Part shown: positions 34,041-42,730 of the stretch, one piece after another
Numbering within the stretch: the stretch's first letter is position 1
How the letters are laid out: every line of letters starts with the position of its first letter
DNA from: RI-242 sp038246255
GTDB lineage: Bacteria; Planctomycetota; UBA1135; GCA-002686595
DNA length: 64,000 nucleotides
Direction: 5' to 3'
Assembly: GCA_038246255.1 (NCBI GenBank)
Contig: JBBRWC010000005.1
Span: 1 to 64,000, forward strand
Notes under the pieces: generated by a model
Databases searched by the model: none
Seen by the model: the letters and a program-made list of their open reading frames with translations, nothing else
What the model was told of the DNA's origin: nothing
Made by a program: the position numbers and the translations under genes

Positions 34041-35432
34041 GTGAGTCCGCGCGCGGCGCTACACTCGCGCGCCGTGTTTGCCGCTAGGAGAGGATCGTCG
34101 ATCGCGGATGCCATTGAAGCGGTGCCCGGCGCCGGCGGAGCCGACGGGCGCGAGCGGTGTGACCTTCTGATCTGCGGCGCGCGCGAGCTCGCCACCGCGG
34201 AAGGAGCCGCGCCGCAAGGAGGCGCCGCGTTGGGCCAGCTCCGGGTCATCGCGGGAGGTGCGGTTGCGATCCGCGGCGAGGACATCGTCGCCGTCGGGCC
34301 CGAGGCCGAACTCGAGCGGCGTTTTTCCCCGCGCCAGCGCCTGGACGCGCGCGGTGGCACCCTGGTGCCGGGTTTTGTCGACGCCCACACCCATCCCGTG
34401 TTCCTCGGGACGCGCGAAGAGGAGTTCGAGCAGCGCACCCGCGGGGCCACCTACGTCGAGATCGCCGCGGCCGGTGGCGGCATCCTCTTCAGCGTGCGCG
34501 GTGTGCGTGCGGCGTCGAAGGAACAACTGCTCGCCGCGCTGCTCGTGCGCCTTGACCGTTTCCTCGAACTTGGCACCACGGCGATCGAGGCCAAGACCGG
34601 TTACGGCCTTTCGACCGCGGACGAGATCAAGTGCCTCGAAGTGCTGCGCGACGCGGCGGCGATGCACCCCGTCGACATCGCGCCCACATTTCTCGGAGCG
34701 CACGACTTCCCGCCCGAATACCGCGACCGGCGCGGGATGTACGTGGACCTCCTCGTCGAGGAAATGCTGCCCGCGGTCGCCGAGCGCAAGCTCGCGGAGT
34801 ATGCGGACATCTTCACCGAAGCGCATGTGTTCACTTTGGCGGACACCCGCCGCATCCTCGAGCGCGCGCGCGGACTCGGCCTTTTGCTGCGCCTGCACGT
34901 CGACCAGCTCACACCCCTGGGCGGCGCGGAACTCGCGGCCGAACTCGGGGCGGCGAGCGCGGACCACCTCGAACACGTGTCGCCGCGCGGCATCGAAGCC
35001 CTCGCCGCGGCGGGAGTGATTCCGGTGTTGTGTCCGCTCGTGCCGCTCTACTTGCGCCAAGAGCGCGAGGCCCCGGCGCGCGCACTGATCGACGCCGGCC
35101 TCGCGCCCGCGCTCTCAACCGATTTCAATCCGGGCAGTTGCACTGCGATGAGCCTGCCCGACACGTTGACGTTTGCTGCCCTGCGCTACCGCATGAGCGC
35201 CGCGGAGTGCCTCGTTGCGGCGACGCTCAATCCGGCGTGTTCCATCGGGCGCGGAGCGCGCATCGGCACGCTCGAAGTGGGCAAACGCGCAGACGTGGTC
35301 GTGCTCGACCACGCGAACCACCGCCAGTTGGTGTACGACTTCGGGCGCAACGCCGTCCGCGCGGTGGTGGTGCGCGGGCGTGTCGTGGTCGAACGGGAAC
35401 CGCCGTCGCCGCGGCGGGGTGTTGCTCCGTGA
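34041..35432 (+). CDS. hutI: Imidazolonepropionase
   Basis: Hydrolyses imidazolone-5-propionate to formiminoglutamate in histidine breakdown. The 463-residue amidohydrolase has the metal site FVDAHTHPVFLG, EAKTGYGLST, PTFLGAHDFPPEY, LRLHVDQLTPLGG, SADHLEHVS and STDFNPGSCTAMSLP, all diagnostic. It is about 50 residues longer at the N-terminus than usual; GTG at 34041 is the outermost start and a GTG 11 codons later is possible. No other hut genes are in the window. It overlaps the next gene by GTGA. Confidence 0.9.
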   Translation: MSPRAALHSRAVFAARRGSSIADAIEAVPGAGGADGRERCDLLICGARELATAEGAAPQGGAALGQLRVIAGGAVAIRGEDIVAVGPEAELERRFSPRQRLDARGGTLVPGFVDAHTHPVFLGTREEEFEQRTRGATYVEIAAAGGGILFSVRGVRAASKEQLLAALLVRLDRFLELGTTAIEAKTGYGLSTADEIKCLEVLRDAAAMHPVDIAPTFLGAHDFPPEYRDRRGMYVDLLVEEMLPAVAERKLAEYADIFTEAHVFTLADTRRILERARGLGLLLRLHVDQLTPLGGAELAAELGAASADHLEHVSPRGIEALAAAGVIPVLCPLVPLYLRQEREAPARALIDAGLAPALSTDFNPGSCTAMSLPDTLTFAALRYRMSAAECLVAATLNPACSIGRGARIGTLEVGKRADVVVLDHANHRQLVYDFGRNAVRAVVVRGRVVVEREPPSPRRGVAP

Positions 35433-36850
35433 AGTTGGCCCAATTGCTCGTCCCGCTATTCGCTGCGCTCGCACCCACCGCGGCGCTCGCGCAGACCGTC
35501 GATCGGTTCGATCCCATCCTCGCGGAACACGCGCGGGCGCGTTATGCGGAGCGTGTGGAGGAGTTGTTCGCGGCGCTCGATGCGGCGACCGCGGCCCGTC
35601 GGGAGAGTGCGGCAGCCGAGCTGGGCCAGGGCCGTGCGGCGGCGCTCGCGTGGCCGGACTTCGAGGCCATCGGGCGCGCGACCCGCGCGACGCAAGAGGC
35701 CGCAGAGAACGCGCCGCGGGAGCTCAGTTCCGAGGTTGACGGCATCGACTTGATGGTGGTGCCCGGCGCGTTCGACGCCCACGCCGCCAGCGGTGCAGGG
35801 CCGCCCCTGACGCTGACGGTGCGTGTGTGGATGCCCCCCGGCGCTCCGCGGCCGACGCAGGACGGGGAACTTGTGCTGATCCTTGGCGGCGCGGACGGTG
35901 TCGAGCGCGAGGTGCGCCGCGCAAAGGTCACCGCCGCGGCGTTCGCCGCACCGGGGTTTGAGCTTTTTGTCCGTGCGCCAAGCGGCCCGCCCGGGATGTG
36001 GTCGCTGACGCCAAAATGGCGCCGCGCGGGCGCGACGGTCCGCGGGCACGCCGTCGAAGTCGAGGGCGTTGTGGGTCCGCTCGCAAAAACCCCGACAGGG
36101 ATCGATGCCGCGCGCGCCCACCTGTACGGCGAGCTAGAGCAGCTCGTGGACCACGGGATCCGCGCGGCGCATGGCGTTCCGCCGTCGGCGGTTGCGGCGT
36201 GGCTGGCTGCGGATACCGCAGTGGGGGACCAGGGTCTGCCCGCGATCCCGTTGCCGTGGTTTGCGGTTTCGCTGCCGGCAGCGGGCACTGCGCCCGACGG
36301 CTGGCGACGTGGTTTTGACGGGGAAGCGCGCGGCCTCGTCGTGGCGGTCGCCCCGCCCCAGGAAGGGCCCGCGGCGGTGCTGCGTGGCAGCCGCGGCCGC
36401 GATTGGGCCGAGTTCCTCGACACACGCGGCTTCGACCTGATTTCGATCCCCGCCGACGACACCCGCGCGCTCGAGCGCTCCCTCGGTGCGCTCTTCGAAG
36501 AAGCCGCGCTGCGGCAGCTTCCGATCCACGTGGTCGCCCGCGCGTCGAGTGGGCTCGCCGTGCAACTCGTGTGGGCACGGGCACGCCAGCGCGGCGGCGC
36601 GGCGCCGCTCGCAGTCTCGCTCGCCTTGGCGCTGCCCGGCTTGCCGCAGCAGTCGCCCGCCGGGCTCGGCACACGTTCGCTCGTGGTCGCGCCCGTCGCG
36701 GCGTTCAACAGCAAGGGCGTCACTGCGGGCGAGGTCCGCGCTTATGCCACCGCGCCAGCGCACGCCGTTCCGCTGTTGGATGACCGCGAGTGGCCCGCGC
36801 GCCTCGCGGTGTTCCTCGATTCCGCAGCATTCGTGCGGGGCGACGGTTGA
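35429..36850 (+). CDS. Exported protein of unknown function
   Basis: About 473 residues from a GTG at 35429 that overlaps the hutI stop as GTGA. The signal peptide is LAQLLVPLFAALAPTAALA followed by QTVDRF. The mature part has a helical first 100 residues, then beta-rich segments with LTLTVRVWMPPGAP and GELVLILGGADGVE. A later region, HVVARASSGLAVQLVWARA, recalls alpha/beta folds, but no catalytic motif is complete. The stop overlaps the start of the STT3-like gene by one base (TGATG), so the three genes are probably one transcript. Role unknown. Confidence 0.6.
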   Translation: MKLAQLLVPLFAALAPTAALAQTVDRFDPILAEHARARYAERVEELFAALDAATAARRESAAAELGQGRAAALAWPDFEAIGRATRATQEAAENAPRELSSEVDGIDLMVVPGAFDAHAASGAGPPLTLTVRVWMPPGAPRPTQDGELVLILGGADGVEREVRRAKVTAAAFAAPGFELFVRAPSGPPGMWSLTPKWRRAGATVRGHAVEVEGVVGPLAKTPTGIDAARAHLYGELEQLVDHGIRAAHGVPPSAVAAWLAADTAVGDQGLPAIPLPWFAVSLPAAGTAPDGWRRGFDGEARGLVVAVAPPQEGPAAVLRGSRGRDWAEFLDTRGFDLISIPADDTRALERSLGALFEEAALRQLPIHVVARASSGLAVQLVWARARQRGGAAPLAVSLALALPGLPQQSPAGLGTRSLVVAPVAAFNSKGVTAGEVRAYATAPAHAVPLLDDREWPARLAVFLDSAAFVRGDG

Positions 36851-38928
36851 TGCGCGCGATCGCCCTGGCGGTGCTCGCCACAGCCCTCGTCCTCGGATTT
36901 GTCCTGCGCACCGCGATGGCGCCGGGCCACGTGCTCGACACGCCGCTCGCCGACGGGACCGACTTCCTTGTCGACGACCCCGATGCCGCGTACCACCTGC
37001 GGCGCGTGGAGCTGAGCCTCGCGAACGGCCGCGTGCCGGACTTCGATCGGTTCCTCAGCCACCCACAGGGCAGCCCCGTGCCGTGGCCTGCCGCGTTCAG
37101 CGGCGCGCTCACACTTACCGTGCAGCGCGCGCTTGAACCTGATCGAGAGGGGCGCTCCGAGATCGGCGGATTCACGGAGGCGCGGATCGAGCGCTTGCTG
37201 GCCGCGTTGCCACCCTGGATCGGCCTGGGTGCGGTGCTCGCGACGGCGCTCGCCGCCTGCGCGTTCATGCGCGGCGCAAAGGGGCGTTTCGTCGCGGCCG
37301 CGCTGGCTGCCCTGGTTCTTGCCACCACTCCGATCGCCATTTGGTACGGGGCGAGCGGGCGCATCGACCACCACGTCGCGATCCAATTGCTGTTTGCCCT
37401 GCAACTTGGGGCGGTCGCCGTCGCGGTGCGCAGCACCGAACCCGTCGACGGCTTGACGTTTGCGCTCGTCGCAGGGGTGCTGACCGGCACGGCGCTCGTC
37501 GTGTGGCTGCCGAGCGCCCTGTTTGCGGGCCTTGGCGGTGTTGCGTTCTTTGTGGCGGCGCTCGCCGCAACGGGGCCGCTCGCCGCCGCTCGCCGCCGCG
37601 CAGGCATCCTGTTCCTCGCCGCGACCGCCGCGGTCGTGATCGTGCCCGCGGACAGCAGTCCGTGGAACGCAACCCAACCCGGCAGCCTCGTGAACCTGAC
37701 AATGGGTGTGCCGCTCGCGCTGCTCGCGGCGTGCGGGCCGTTCGTGGCGCTCGAGGTCGCTGCGCGTTTGGGTTGGGGACGCGGGCGCGCGGTCGGCGCA
37801 GCGCTCGCGGCCTTGGCCGCAGCCGTGGCGCTTTTGCCCGGCTTTGCGGCGGGTGTTGCCGAGGGCTTTGCGTGGGCGAGCCGCGGCAACCTCTTCATGG
37901 ACGTGGTGGCGGAGAGCCGCCCGCTGCTCGGCCGCGGTGCGCCGGACGCCATGCTGGCGCTGTCCGACCTGGGGCCTGTGGGTGTCCTCTTCCCCGCGGT
38001 TTGGTTGGTGCTCGTCGTGCGCGAAATCCTCGCGCGGCGTTTTGCACCCGAGCGCCTGTTGCTGCTTGCGAGCGCGCTTTTGTGGAGCGTCCAAACGCTC
38101 GGTCAGCGGCGTTTTGGCGACACGTTCGCGGTGCCGCTCGCGATCGCAACCGCGGTCCTCGTGCATGACCTTCTCGGGTCGGGCCGCCGCGGCGCCGTGC
38201 GCGCGGGTTGGGTCGCCGCGGCCCTCGTCGTGCTCGCGGCGCTGCCGGGCGCTTACGCGGTGCTGTCCGTGCCTCCGGCGGAGCACGCGGCGCTGCTCGC
38301 GTGGCGCACGGACGTCGTTGGCGGACTGCGCTGGATGCGAACCGGAACGCCGTCGCCCGGGCCCTGGAATGCACCCGATGCGCGCCAGGATTGGGGTGTG
38401 CTCGCCCACTGGGGCATGGGGCACATGATCGAATACCACGCGCGCCGCCCAACCGTGGCGACGAATTTTGGCAGCTTCGTGGGCCAGCGCGGTTTTGTCG
38501 GCGCGGCGGCGGCGTTGGTGGAGTCCGACGGCGAGCAGTTCGCCGAACGCGCCCGCGAGTTGGGCGCGGACTGCGTCGTCGTACGCGCGCGGGATGTGTC
38601 GGACCTCGCATCGCTCGCACGCATCGCCGAGTGGGCGCCAAAGCGGCGCGCCGAGCTCTTCGAGCGCACCCCGCGTGGCAAGGCGTATTCGGGTCTCGCG
38701 CAGCGCACGGCACTCTGGCGGTTGGGTGTGCACGACCTGCCGGTGGGAGCAACGGCGCCGGAGCTCGCGGGGTTCGAACTGATCCATCGCAGCGCGGCGC
38801 TCGAAACCGTCGCCGGTGCGCCGCCGTCGCCGGGCCAACCGGTGGGGCCGCGGCTGTCCGTCTGGCGCCGCATACCCGCGGAGCGCTCCGCCCCGGACGC
38901 TGCGCCATCGATGGGTCCGCCGCGGTGA
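36850..38928 (+). CDS. STT3/AglB/PglB-like (GT66) membrane oligosaccharyltransferase-like protein
   Basis: A 692-residue polytopic protein. After the first helix comes FLVDDPDAAYHLRRVEL and GRVPDFDRFLSHPQG, matching the DxxxYHLR region and the P-x-F/D stretch of STT3-type enzymes. Further on, GASGRIDHHVAIQ matches the conserved DHH/E loop. The soluble C-terminal part starts with DWGVLAHWGMGHMIEYHARRP and TNFG, equivalent to the WWDYG acceptor-recognition region but altered (WGMG). STT3 enzymes transfer lipid-linked glycan to asparagine. Given the altered motif and lack of tests, protein N-glycosylation is an inference. The ATG at 36850 overlaps the upstream stop. Confidence 0.7.
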   Translation: MRAIALAVLATALVLGFVLRTAMAPGHVLDTPLADGTDFLVDDPDAAYHLRRVELSLANGRVPDFDRFLSHPQGSPVPWPAAFSGALTLTVQRALEPDREGRSEIGGFTEARIERLLAALPPWIGLGAVLATALAACAFMRGAKGRFVAAALAALVLATTPIAIWYGASGRIDHHVAIQLLFALQLGAVAVAVRSTEPVDGLTFALVAGVLTGTALVVWLPSALFAGLGGVAFFVAALAATGPLAAARRRAGILFLAATAAVVIVPADSSPWNATQPGSLVNLTMGVPLALLAACGPFVALEVAARLGWGRGRAVGAALAALAAAVALLPGFAAGVAEGFAWASRGNLFMDVVAESRPLLGRGAPDAMLALSDLGPVGVLFPAVWLVLVVREILARRFAPERLLLLASALLWSVQTLGQRRFGDTFAVPLAIATAVLVHDLLGSGRRGAVRAGWVAAALVVLAALPGAYAVLSVPPAEHAALLAWRTDVVGGLRWMRTGTPSPGPWNAPDARQDWGVLAHWGMGHMIEYHARRPTVATNFGSFVGQRGFVGAAAALVESDGEQFAERARELGADCVVVRARDVSDLASLARIAEWAPKRRAELFERTPRGKAYSGLAQRTALWRLGVHDLPVGATAPELAGFELIHRSAALETVAGAPPSPGQPVGPRLSVWRRIPAERSAPDAAPSMGPPR

Positions 38929-38965
38929 ACCCCCGATCACCCCCGCGATCACGGACTGTCGCCCC

Positions 38966-39002
38966 AAAAAAAAGAGGGGAGCACCCCGCGAAGGGTGCTC
39001 CC
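38966..39002 (-). terminator. Intrinsic terminator for the gene at 39085-39525
   Basis: A perfect 10-bp stem (GGGAGCACCC and GGGTGCTCCC, loop CGCGAA) is followed on the minus strand by CTC and eight T residues. It sits 83 bases downstream of the exported-protein stop and could also stop readthrough from the STT3-like gene on the other strand. Confidence 0.85.
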
Positions 39003-39009
39003 GCTCGAG

Positions 39010-39064
39010 CCCACCTCCCCCGAGGTGGGCCTCCCTCGTCTCCCCCGGGAACGCCGTCGTTCCC
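39010..39064. terminator. Two further hairpins between convergent genes
   Basis: GCCCACCT/AGGTGGGC at 39010-39030 and GGGAACG/CGTTCCC at 39047-39064 follow the main terminator. Neither has a T-run. Together with 38977-39002 they make three hairpins in under 90 bases. Confidence 0.55.
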
Positions 39065-39084
39065 GCGGTGGTTCAAAAAGAGCG

Positions 39085-39525
39085 TTAGCGCTGTCCGTGC
39101 GACCAGTGGCCGGGGCGCCAGAGACTCACCGCTTCGACCTTCCAGTGTCCCGGGTGTTGGACGGTGCGCCAGCAACCCGCGGCGACCTGCACGGTGATCG
39201 CGCGCCCACAGTCGTCGTAACGCCATTCGAAGCGCGGCTCCTGCCAGACCCGCTCGGTGTGGCCGGGCAGAAAGACGCGGGTGTGCTGTTCGACCCACGC
39301 GCCCGGGATCCAGACCCGGCGCGGCGCGCGCGGAGTGGGGTAGTAGCCGCTGTAGTGCACGGGCGCGTGGACGATGACCGGGCGCGGGGGATGGCCGTAA
39401 CCCGACGGCCCGCCGGGAGCCGCGCTGGCCGCTCCGGTGAGCGCGGCGGCGGCGAGGGCGAGGGGTGCAACGCGCGCGAGGGCGCGTTTTTGGAGTCCGC
39501 GGAGGGCTGTGAAGGGGTTTCCCAT
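39085..39525 (-). CDS. Small exported Trp/Pro-rich protein
   Basis: About 146 residues from the ATG at 39525. The signal peptide is APLALAAAALTGAASA, ending near residue 37. The mature part has repeated aromatic motifs: RRVWIPGAWVEQH, WRYDDCG and LWRPGHWSHG. The W-x-P-G-x-W pattern resembles YXWXPGHW-type periplasmic or outer-membrane associated proteins of unknown function. Two cysteines lie in the second half. A strong terminator follows. The upstream open frame lacks a signal and is rejected as coding. Confidence 0.62.
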   Translation of the reverse strand: MGNPFTALRGLQKRALARVAPLALAAAALTGAASAAPGGPSGYGHPPRPVIVHAPVHYSGYYPTPRAPRRVWIPGAWVEQHTRVFLPGHTERVWQEPRFEWRYDDCGRAITVQVAAGCWRTVQHPGHWKVEAVSLWRPGHWSHGQR

Positions 39526-39860
39526 GGCTCGTCTTGCTCCTTGGCGGCGGGGCCGCATCCGGGGCGTCAGGTCGGCGCCCGGCGGTCCCTGATCAAAGCC
39601 CGTGCCGGGCCTAAAACCCGCGTTTTCCGCGTCCTGGCGGGGGTGCAGGGCCAAGGGGTGTCCTTCGCCGTGGTCCACCGGGGCCACCTTTGCTCACGCG
39701 GTGTCCTTCCCGGGCGACAGGCATTGCGCCCCCGGTTGAGGCGCGTGTTGAGGCGCGTGTTGAGGCGCGTGTTGAGGCGGAGCGCCGCGGCCGCCGATGG
39801 AGCGTTGTCGTCGCCCCCCCGGGACCCACACCACGCCGCCGTCCACTTCGAGCGCCTCCC
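39526..39860. other. Divergent intergenic region with a 12-bp repeat
   Basis: About 335 bases between the exported protein (leftward) and the PilZ protein (rightward). No gene is supported. It contains the 12-bp tandem repeat at 39735-39779 and otherwise GC-rich sequence with no clear promoter match. Confidence 0.55.
39735..39779. repeat. 12-bp tandem repeat, almost four copies, intergenic
   Basis: Three perfect units of GTTGAGGCGCGT plus nine bases of a fourth. It lies about 80 bases upstream of the PilZ start, outside any supportable gene. Confidence 0.88.
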
Positions 39861-40178
39861 ATGGCCGACCCCGCCTCCTCGCCGGACCAACCGCACCCCT
39901 CATCGCGCACCGCGGACGCCACCGTCCCCGACCGCCGTGTGGCCGAGCGCGTGGCCGACACTCGGGAGGTGACGGTGGAGTGGTTCGCGGGAACGGTCCT
40001 TGGCGAACTTCAAAACCGCTCCGAAACCGGCGTCCTGATCCTCGTGGACGCGGCGCTGCCGGTGCGGGTCGTGTGGGTCGAAGACGGCGTTCGACGGGAG
40101 CGCAGCGGGCGCATCGCGCGTGTCCAGCGCCTGTCCGCGACGAGCAGTGGACTCGCGATCGAGTTCGACGGCGTGTGA
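39861..40178 (+). CDS. PilZ-like domain protein
   Basis: A 105-residue protein. RVAER near residue 27 and NRSETG near residue 53 match the RxxxR and (D/N)xSxxG motifs that bind c-di-GMP in PilZ domains, followed by beta strands VLILVDAALPVRVVWVED and the terminal GLAIEFDG. The first 22 residues are Pro/Ser-rich. The short loop between the motifs makes this a compact PilZ. The neighbouring secretion ATPase carries an MshEN-like domain, which also binds c-di-GMP in related systems, so control of secretion or pili is possible but inferred. Confidence 0.65.
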   Translation: MADPASSPDQPHPSSRTADATVPDRRVAERVADTREVTVEWFAGTVLGELQNRSETGVLILVDAALPVRVVWVEDGVRRERSGRIARVQRLSATSSGLAIEFDGV

Positions 40179-40218
40179 CGTGCTTGCGGTGCGCCACCCT
40201 TCGCGACAGGATCCGCGC

Positions 40219-40713
40219 ATGGCGATCGGTGCGGACGGGCGGGAGGAATTGGAACTCGTCGTGCGGGCAGCCCGCGCCGGCGATGCGGAGCAGCTCGTCG
40301 ATTGGAACCTTCGGCTCGCACAGGAGTCCGAGGGGTTGGTGCTCGAGCGCGCGCGGCTCGCGCGGGGGGTCGCGGCGGCGCTCGCCGACACACAGCGCGG
40401 TCGCTACCTGATCGCGGAACGGCGGCGTGCGGGTGTGGCCGAGGCGGTTGGCGGGTTGCTCGTCACACGGGAGTGGAGCGACTGGCGCGACGGCTGGTGG
40501 TGGTGGATCCAATCCGTGTACGTCGAGCCCGAAGCCCGTCGCCAGGGTGTCTACGATGCCCTTCACGCGCGTGTTGCAAGCGATGCGCGGGCCGCGGGGG
40601 ACGTTGTTGGTGTGCGGCTCTATGTCGAGCACGCCAACACCCGCGCCCAGCGCACCTACCGCCGGGTCGGAATGGTGGATTCGGGTTACTTGCTCTTCGA
40701 GCAGCCCCTGTGA
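40219..40713 (+). CDS. GNAT-family N-acetyltransferase
   Basis: A 164-residue acetyltransferase fold. YLIAER gives the early strands, IQSVYVEPEARRQGVYDAL the acetyl-CoA pyrophosphate loop (R-R-Q-G-V), and VEHANTRAQRTYRRVGM the C-terminal helix-strand typical of GNAT. The W-rich segment DGWWWWIQ before motif A is uncommon. The substrate is unknown. The ATG at 40219 lies 40 bases after the PilZ gene, so the two may be co-transcribed. Confidence 0.82.
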   Translation: MAIGADGREELELVVRAARAGDAEQLVDWNLRLAQESEGLVLERARLARGVAAALADTQRGRYLIAERRRAGVAEAVGGLLVTREWSDWRDGWWWWIQSVYVEPEARRQGVYDALHARVASDARAAGDVVGVRLYVEHANTRAQRTYRRVGMVDSGYLLFEQPL

Positions 40714-40723
40714 TCGCTTCAGC

Positions 40724-40751
40724 GGACTTCGGTCCGGGCTAGCCCGGGCTA
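40724..40751. terminator. Hairpins between the GNAT gene and phhB
   Basis: GGAC-TTCG-GTCC (a TTCG tetraloop stem) at 40724-40735 is followed by the palindrome TAGCCCGGGCTA at 40740-40751, between convergent gene ends. It is likely a bidirectional transcription stop. The same palindrome core recurs at 58101 and 58293. Confidence 0.6.
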
Positions 40752-40757
40752 GTCCCT

Positions 40758-41063
40758 TCAGCGCGCGCCGAGCGCCGCCGCGTGGCCGTCGAGGCGCTGG
40801 GCGAGGTCGAAATCCAACTCCGTGAGGCCCTTCGGGTCGTGGGTCGAAAGGCGCACCTCTACCCGGTCGTAGACGTTGCGCCAGTCCGGATGGTGGTCAA
40901 GGTGCTCGGCCTCGAGCGCGCCCGCGGCGAGGAAAGCAAACGCGCGGCGGAAGTCTGGAAATCGAAGGTCGCGGGCGAGCGTGCCCGCTTCGAGGCGCCA
41001 GTGGGGGAGCGCCGCGGTGCGGCGCGCGACTTCGTCCGGGGCAAGGGCTGTGGGTCGGGGCAT
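40758..41063 (-). CDS. Pterin-4a-carbinolamine dehydratase
   Basis: A 101-residue enzyme that dehydrates 4a-hydroxytetrahydrobiopterin, recycling the pterin cofactor of aromatic amino acid hydroxylases. EAEHLDHHPDWRNVYDRVEV contains the catalytic H-H-P triad, and LSTHDPKGLTELDFDLA is the second family motif. The length is normal. No phenylalanine hydroxylase gene is nearby; bacterial copies without one are common, and their role may be general pterin or molybdopterin chemistry. The ATG at 41063 is well placed. Confidence 0.9.
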   Translation of the reverse strand: MPRPTALAPDEVARRTAALPHWRLEAGTLARDLRFPDFRRAFAFLAAGALEAEHLDHHPDWRNVYDRVEVRLSTHDPKGLTELDFDLAQRLDGHAAALGAR

Positions 41064-41229
41064 CCACCCAGGCTTGCCGCGCGGCCCGGTGCGATCAAGC
41101 GGGGGCGCCCGATTTTGGTCCTGGCACCTGGTGTGCGGCGCGTGGTGCTCAAGCCGCACTGCCAGCGGTCCGACGACTGCACCACCCGTGCCGTGACCCG
41201 CCACACGGGGCAACCCCGTACCCGTCCCC

Positions 41230-42729
41230 GTGCTCCAACCCACCGAATTGTCCTCCGCGGCCGAACCCGGCAGGGTGACGTCCCCTGGGCCGCCCGCACA
41301 AGGCGAAACGCGGCGGCCGACGCTCGCGATTTCCAGCACGCTGGTCGAATGGGCGTGGTGCGGCGTGGCCGGTGTGCCGAGCCGTGCGACGGCGGTCCCC
41401 ACGGGGCCGGATCCCGATGCACTGGCGGATGCGGCGCGCTCCGCGTACGTCGCCTCCGGATCGTCGAATCGGCGCTGCCGTGTGCTTCTCGGCGGCGGTC
41501 TGGCGCAGGAGCGCATCATCGAACTGCCCGCGCTCGCCCGCCGGCCGCTTATGGAAGTCTTAGGGCGCCGCGCGGACCAACTCGTCGGGGCCGCTGCGAT
41601 CTTTGCCGCCGTGCCACTGCCGCCCAAAGGCGACGGCAAACCCGCGCGCTGGCTGCTGATTGCGATGCGCAAGGACACAACGGTCGCCCTCTTTCGCGCG
41701 CTCGAGGACCGCGGGTTGCGACCGAGCGCCGCCGTCCCTGCCGCGCTCGCGCACTTGGACGCTGCGATCGAAGCCCAGCGTGTTGCGCAGGATCTCGCGT
41801 CCGGACCAACCGCGTCCGACAGCGGCGCGGGCAGTGGCGCCACGGTGGTCGTGTGTGTCGACCCGGACCAGGTGATCGTCAGCCTCTACCAGGACCGCGC
41901 GCTGCACCATCAAACGGCGCTGCCGGGCAACCTCGTCGAGTCCACGTCCCTGGGCGCGAGCCTTGTGCACGAGCTGCGCTCCCTCGACGCCCTGTGGCGC
42001 AAGGAAAACCAGGGTGCGTCGATCGCGTGTGTTTCCGTGCTCGGTTTGTCCACGGCGCGCGCGCAGGCACTGGGCCACGCGCTCGCCACGGTGCTGCCCG
42101 CGGCGCGTGTGTTGCGTCTGCCCGCGGCAGCCAGTGAACAGGGCCAAGCGCGCGCTGCCCTGCTCTTTGCAGATCCCGGCGCGGCAGCGTTGTCGACGGA
42201 TGTTTTTTGGCCGCGGCGCCGCCGTGGACGGGCATGGGTCGCCGGGGGAGCGTTGGTTGCGCTCGCGCTGTCTGTCGGCCTCGTCGGCGGACGCAACGCT
42301 AGCGTCGAACGCCGCGCCGTCGAGCGCGACAGTGCACGGTTTGCGGGCGAGATCGACGAGCTTGGCTCGCTGCGCCGCGTCCGCGAGCGTGTCGTCGAGC
42401 ACCTGCGCAGCGTCGAGTCCGAAGTCGAACTCGCGGCCAAGGCACGCAACGTCGGATTCGATCTTGAGCGCGCGTTGATCGTCCTCGACAACGCGTTTGG
42501 CGGCGAGTTCGAGATGGGCGAGCGCCGCTTCGACCGCGAGGGCGCACGCTGGGTCGGCCACTTCCGCGGCGACGCGGCGGACGGTGCGCATGCGCTCGCC
42601 CGTGTGGCCGCGGCGCTGGAGCAAACCGGTGCGTTCGAGCTGCTGACCATCGAGCCACTGCCCCGCGTCGAGGGGCAGCAAAGTGAACTGCCCTTCGAAG
42701 TGCATGCGCGTTGGAGGGCGCGGACCTGA
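41230..42729 (+). CDS. PilM/GspL-like assembly protein: actin-like fold plus membrane anchor and periplasmic domain
   Basis: About 499 residues from a GTG at 41230. Residues 30-340 have the spaced strands of an ASKHA/PilM fold (LAISSTLVEWAWCGV, ATVVVCVDPDQVIVSLY). A membrane helix lies near 347-365 (AWVAGGALVALALSVGLVGG), followed by a coiled coil and a ferredoxin-like domain as in PilN or the GspL C-terminus. In type II secretion GspL links the ATPase to the membrane platform. The gene opens the secretion operon, with the next gene starting one base after its stop. Sequence is too divergent for a firm symbol. Confidence 0.62.
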   Translation: MLQPTELSSAAEPGRVTSPGPPAQGETRRPTLAISSTLVEWAWCGVAGVPSRATAVPTGPDPDALADAARSAYVASGSSNRRCRVLLGGGLAQERIIELPALARRPLMEVLGRRADQLVGAAAIFAAVPLPPKGDGKPARWLLIAMRKDTTVALFRALEDRGLRPSAAVPAALAHLDAAIEAQRVAQDLASGPTASDSGAGSGATVVVCVDPDQVIVSLYQDRALHHQTALPGNLVESTSLGASLVHELRSLDALWRKENQGASIACVSVLGLSTARAQALGHALATVLPAARVLRLPAAASEQGQARAALLFADPGAAALSTDVFWPRRRRGRAWVAGGALVALALSVGLVGGRNASVERRAVERDSARFAGEIDELGSLRRVRERVVEHLRSVESEVELAAKARNVGFDLERALIVLDNAFGGEFEMGERRFDREGARWVGHFRGDAADGAHALARVAAALEQTGAFELLTIEPLPRVEGQQSELPFEVHARWRART

Positions 42730-42730
42730 C

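Noticed and set aside
34631..35428. Extension of the exported protein into hutI
   Set aside because: It reads through hutI in another frame and is Arg/Ala-rich; the signal peptide starts at 35429.
36742..38967. Very long minus-strand frame opposite the STT3-like gene
   Set aside because: Arg/Gln/His/Gly-rich; the plus strand has ordered membrane helices and conserved motifs.
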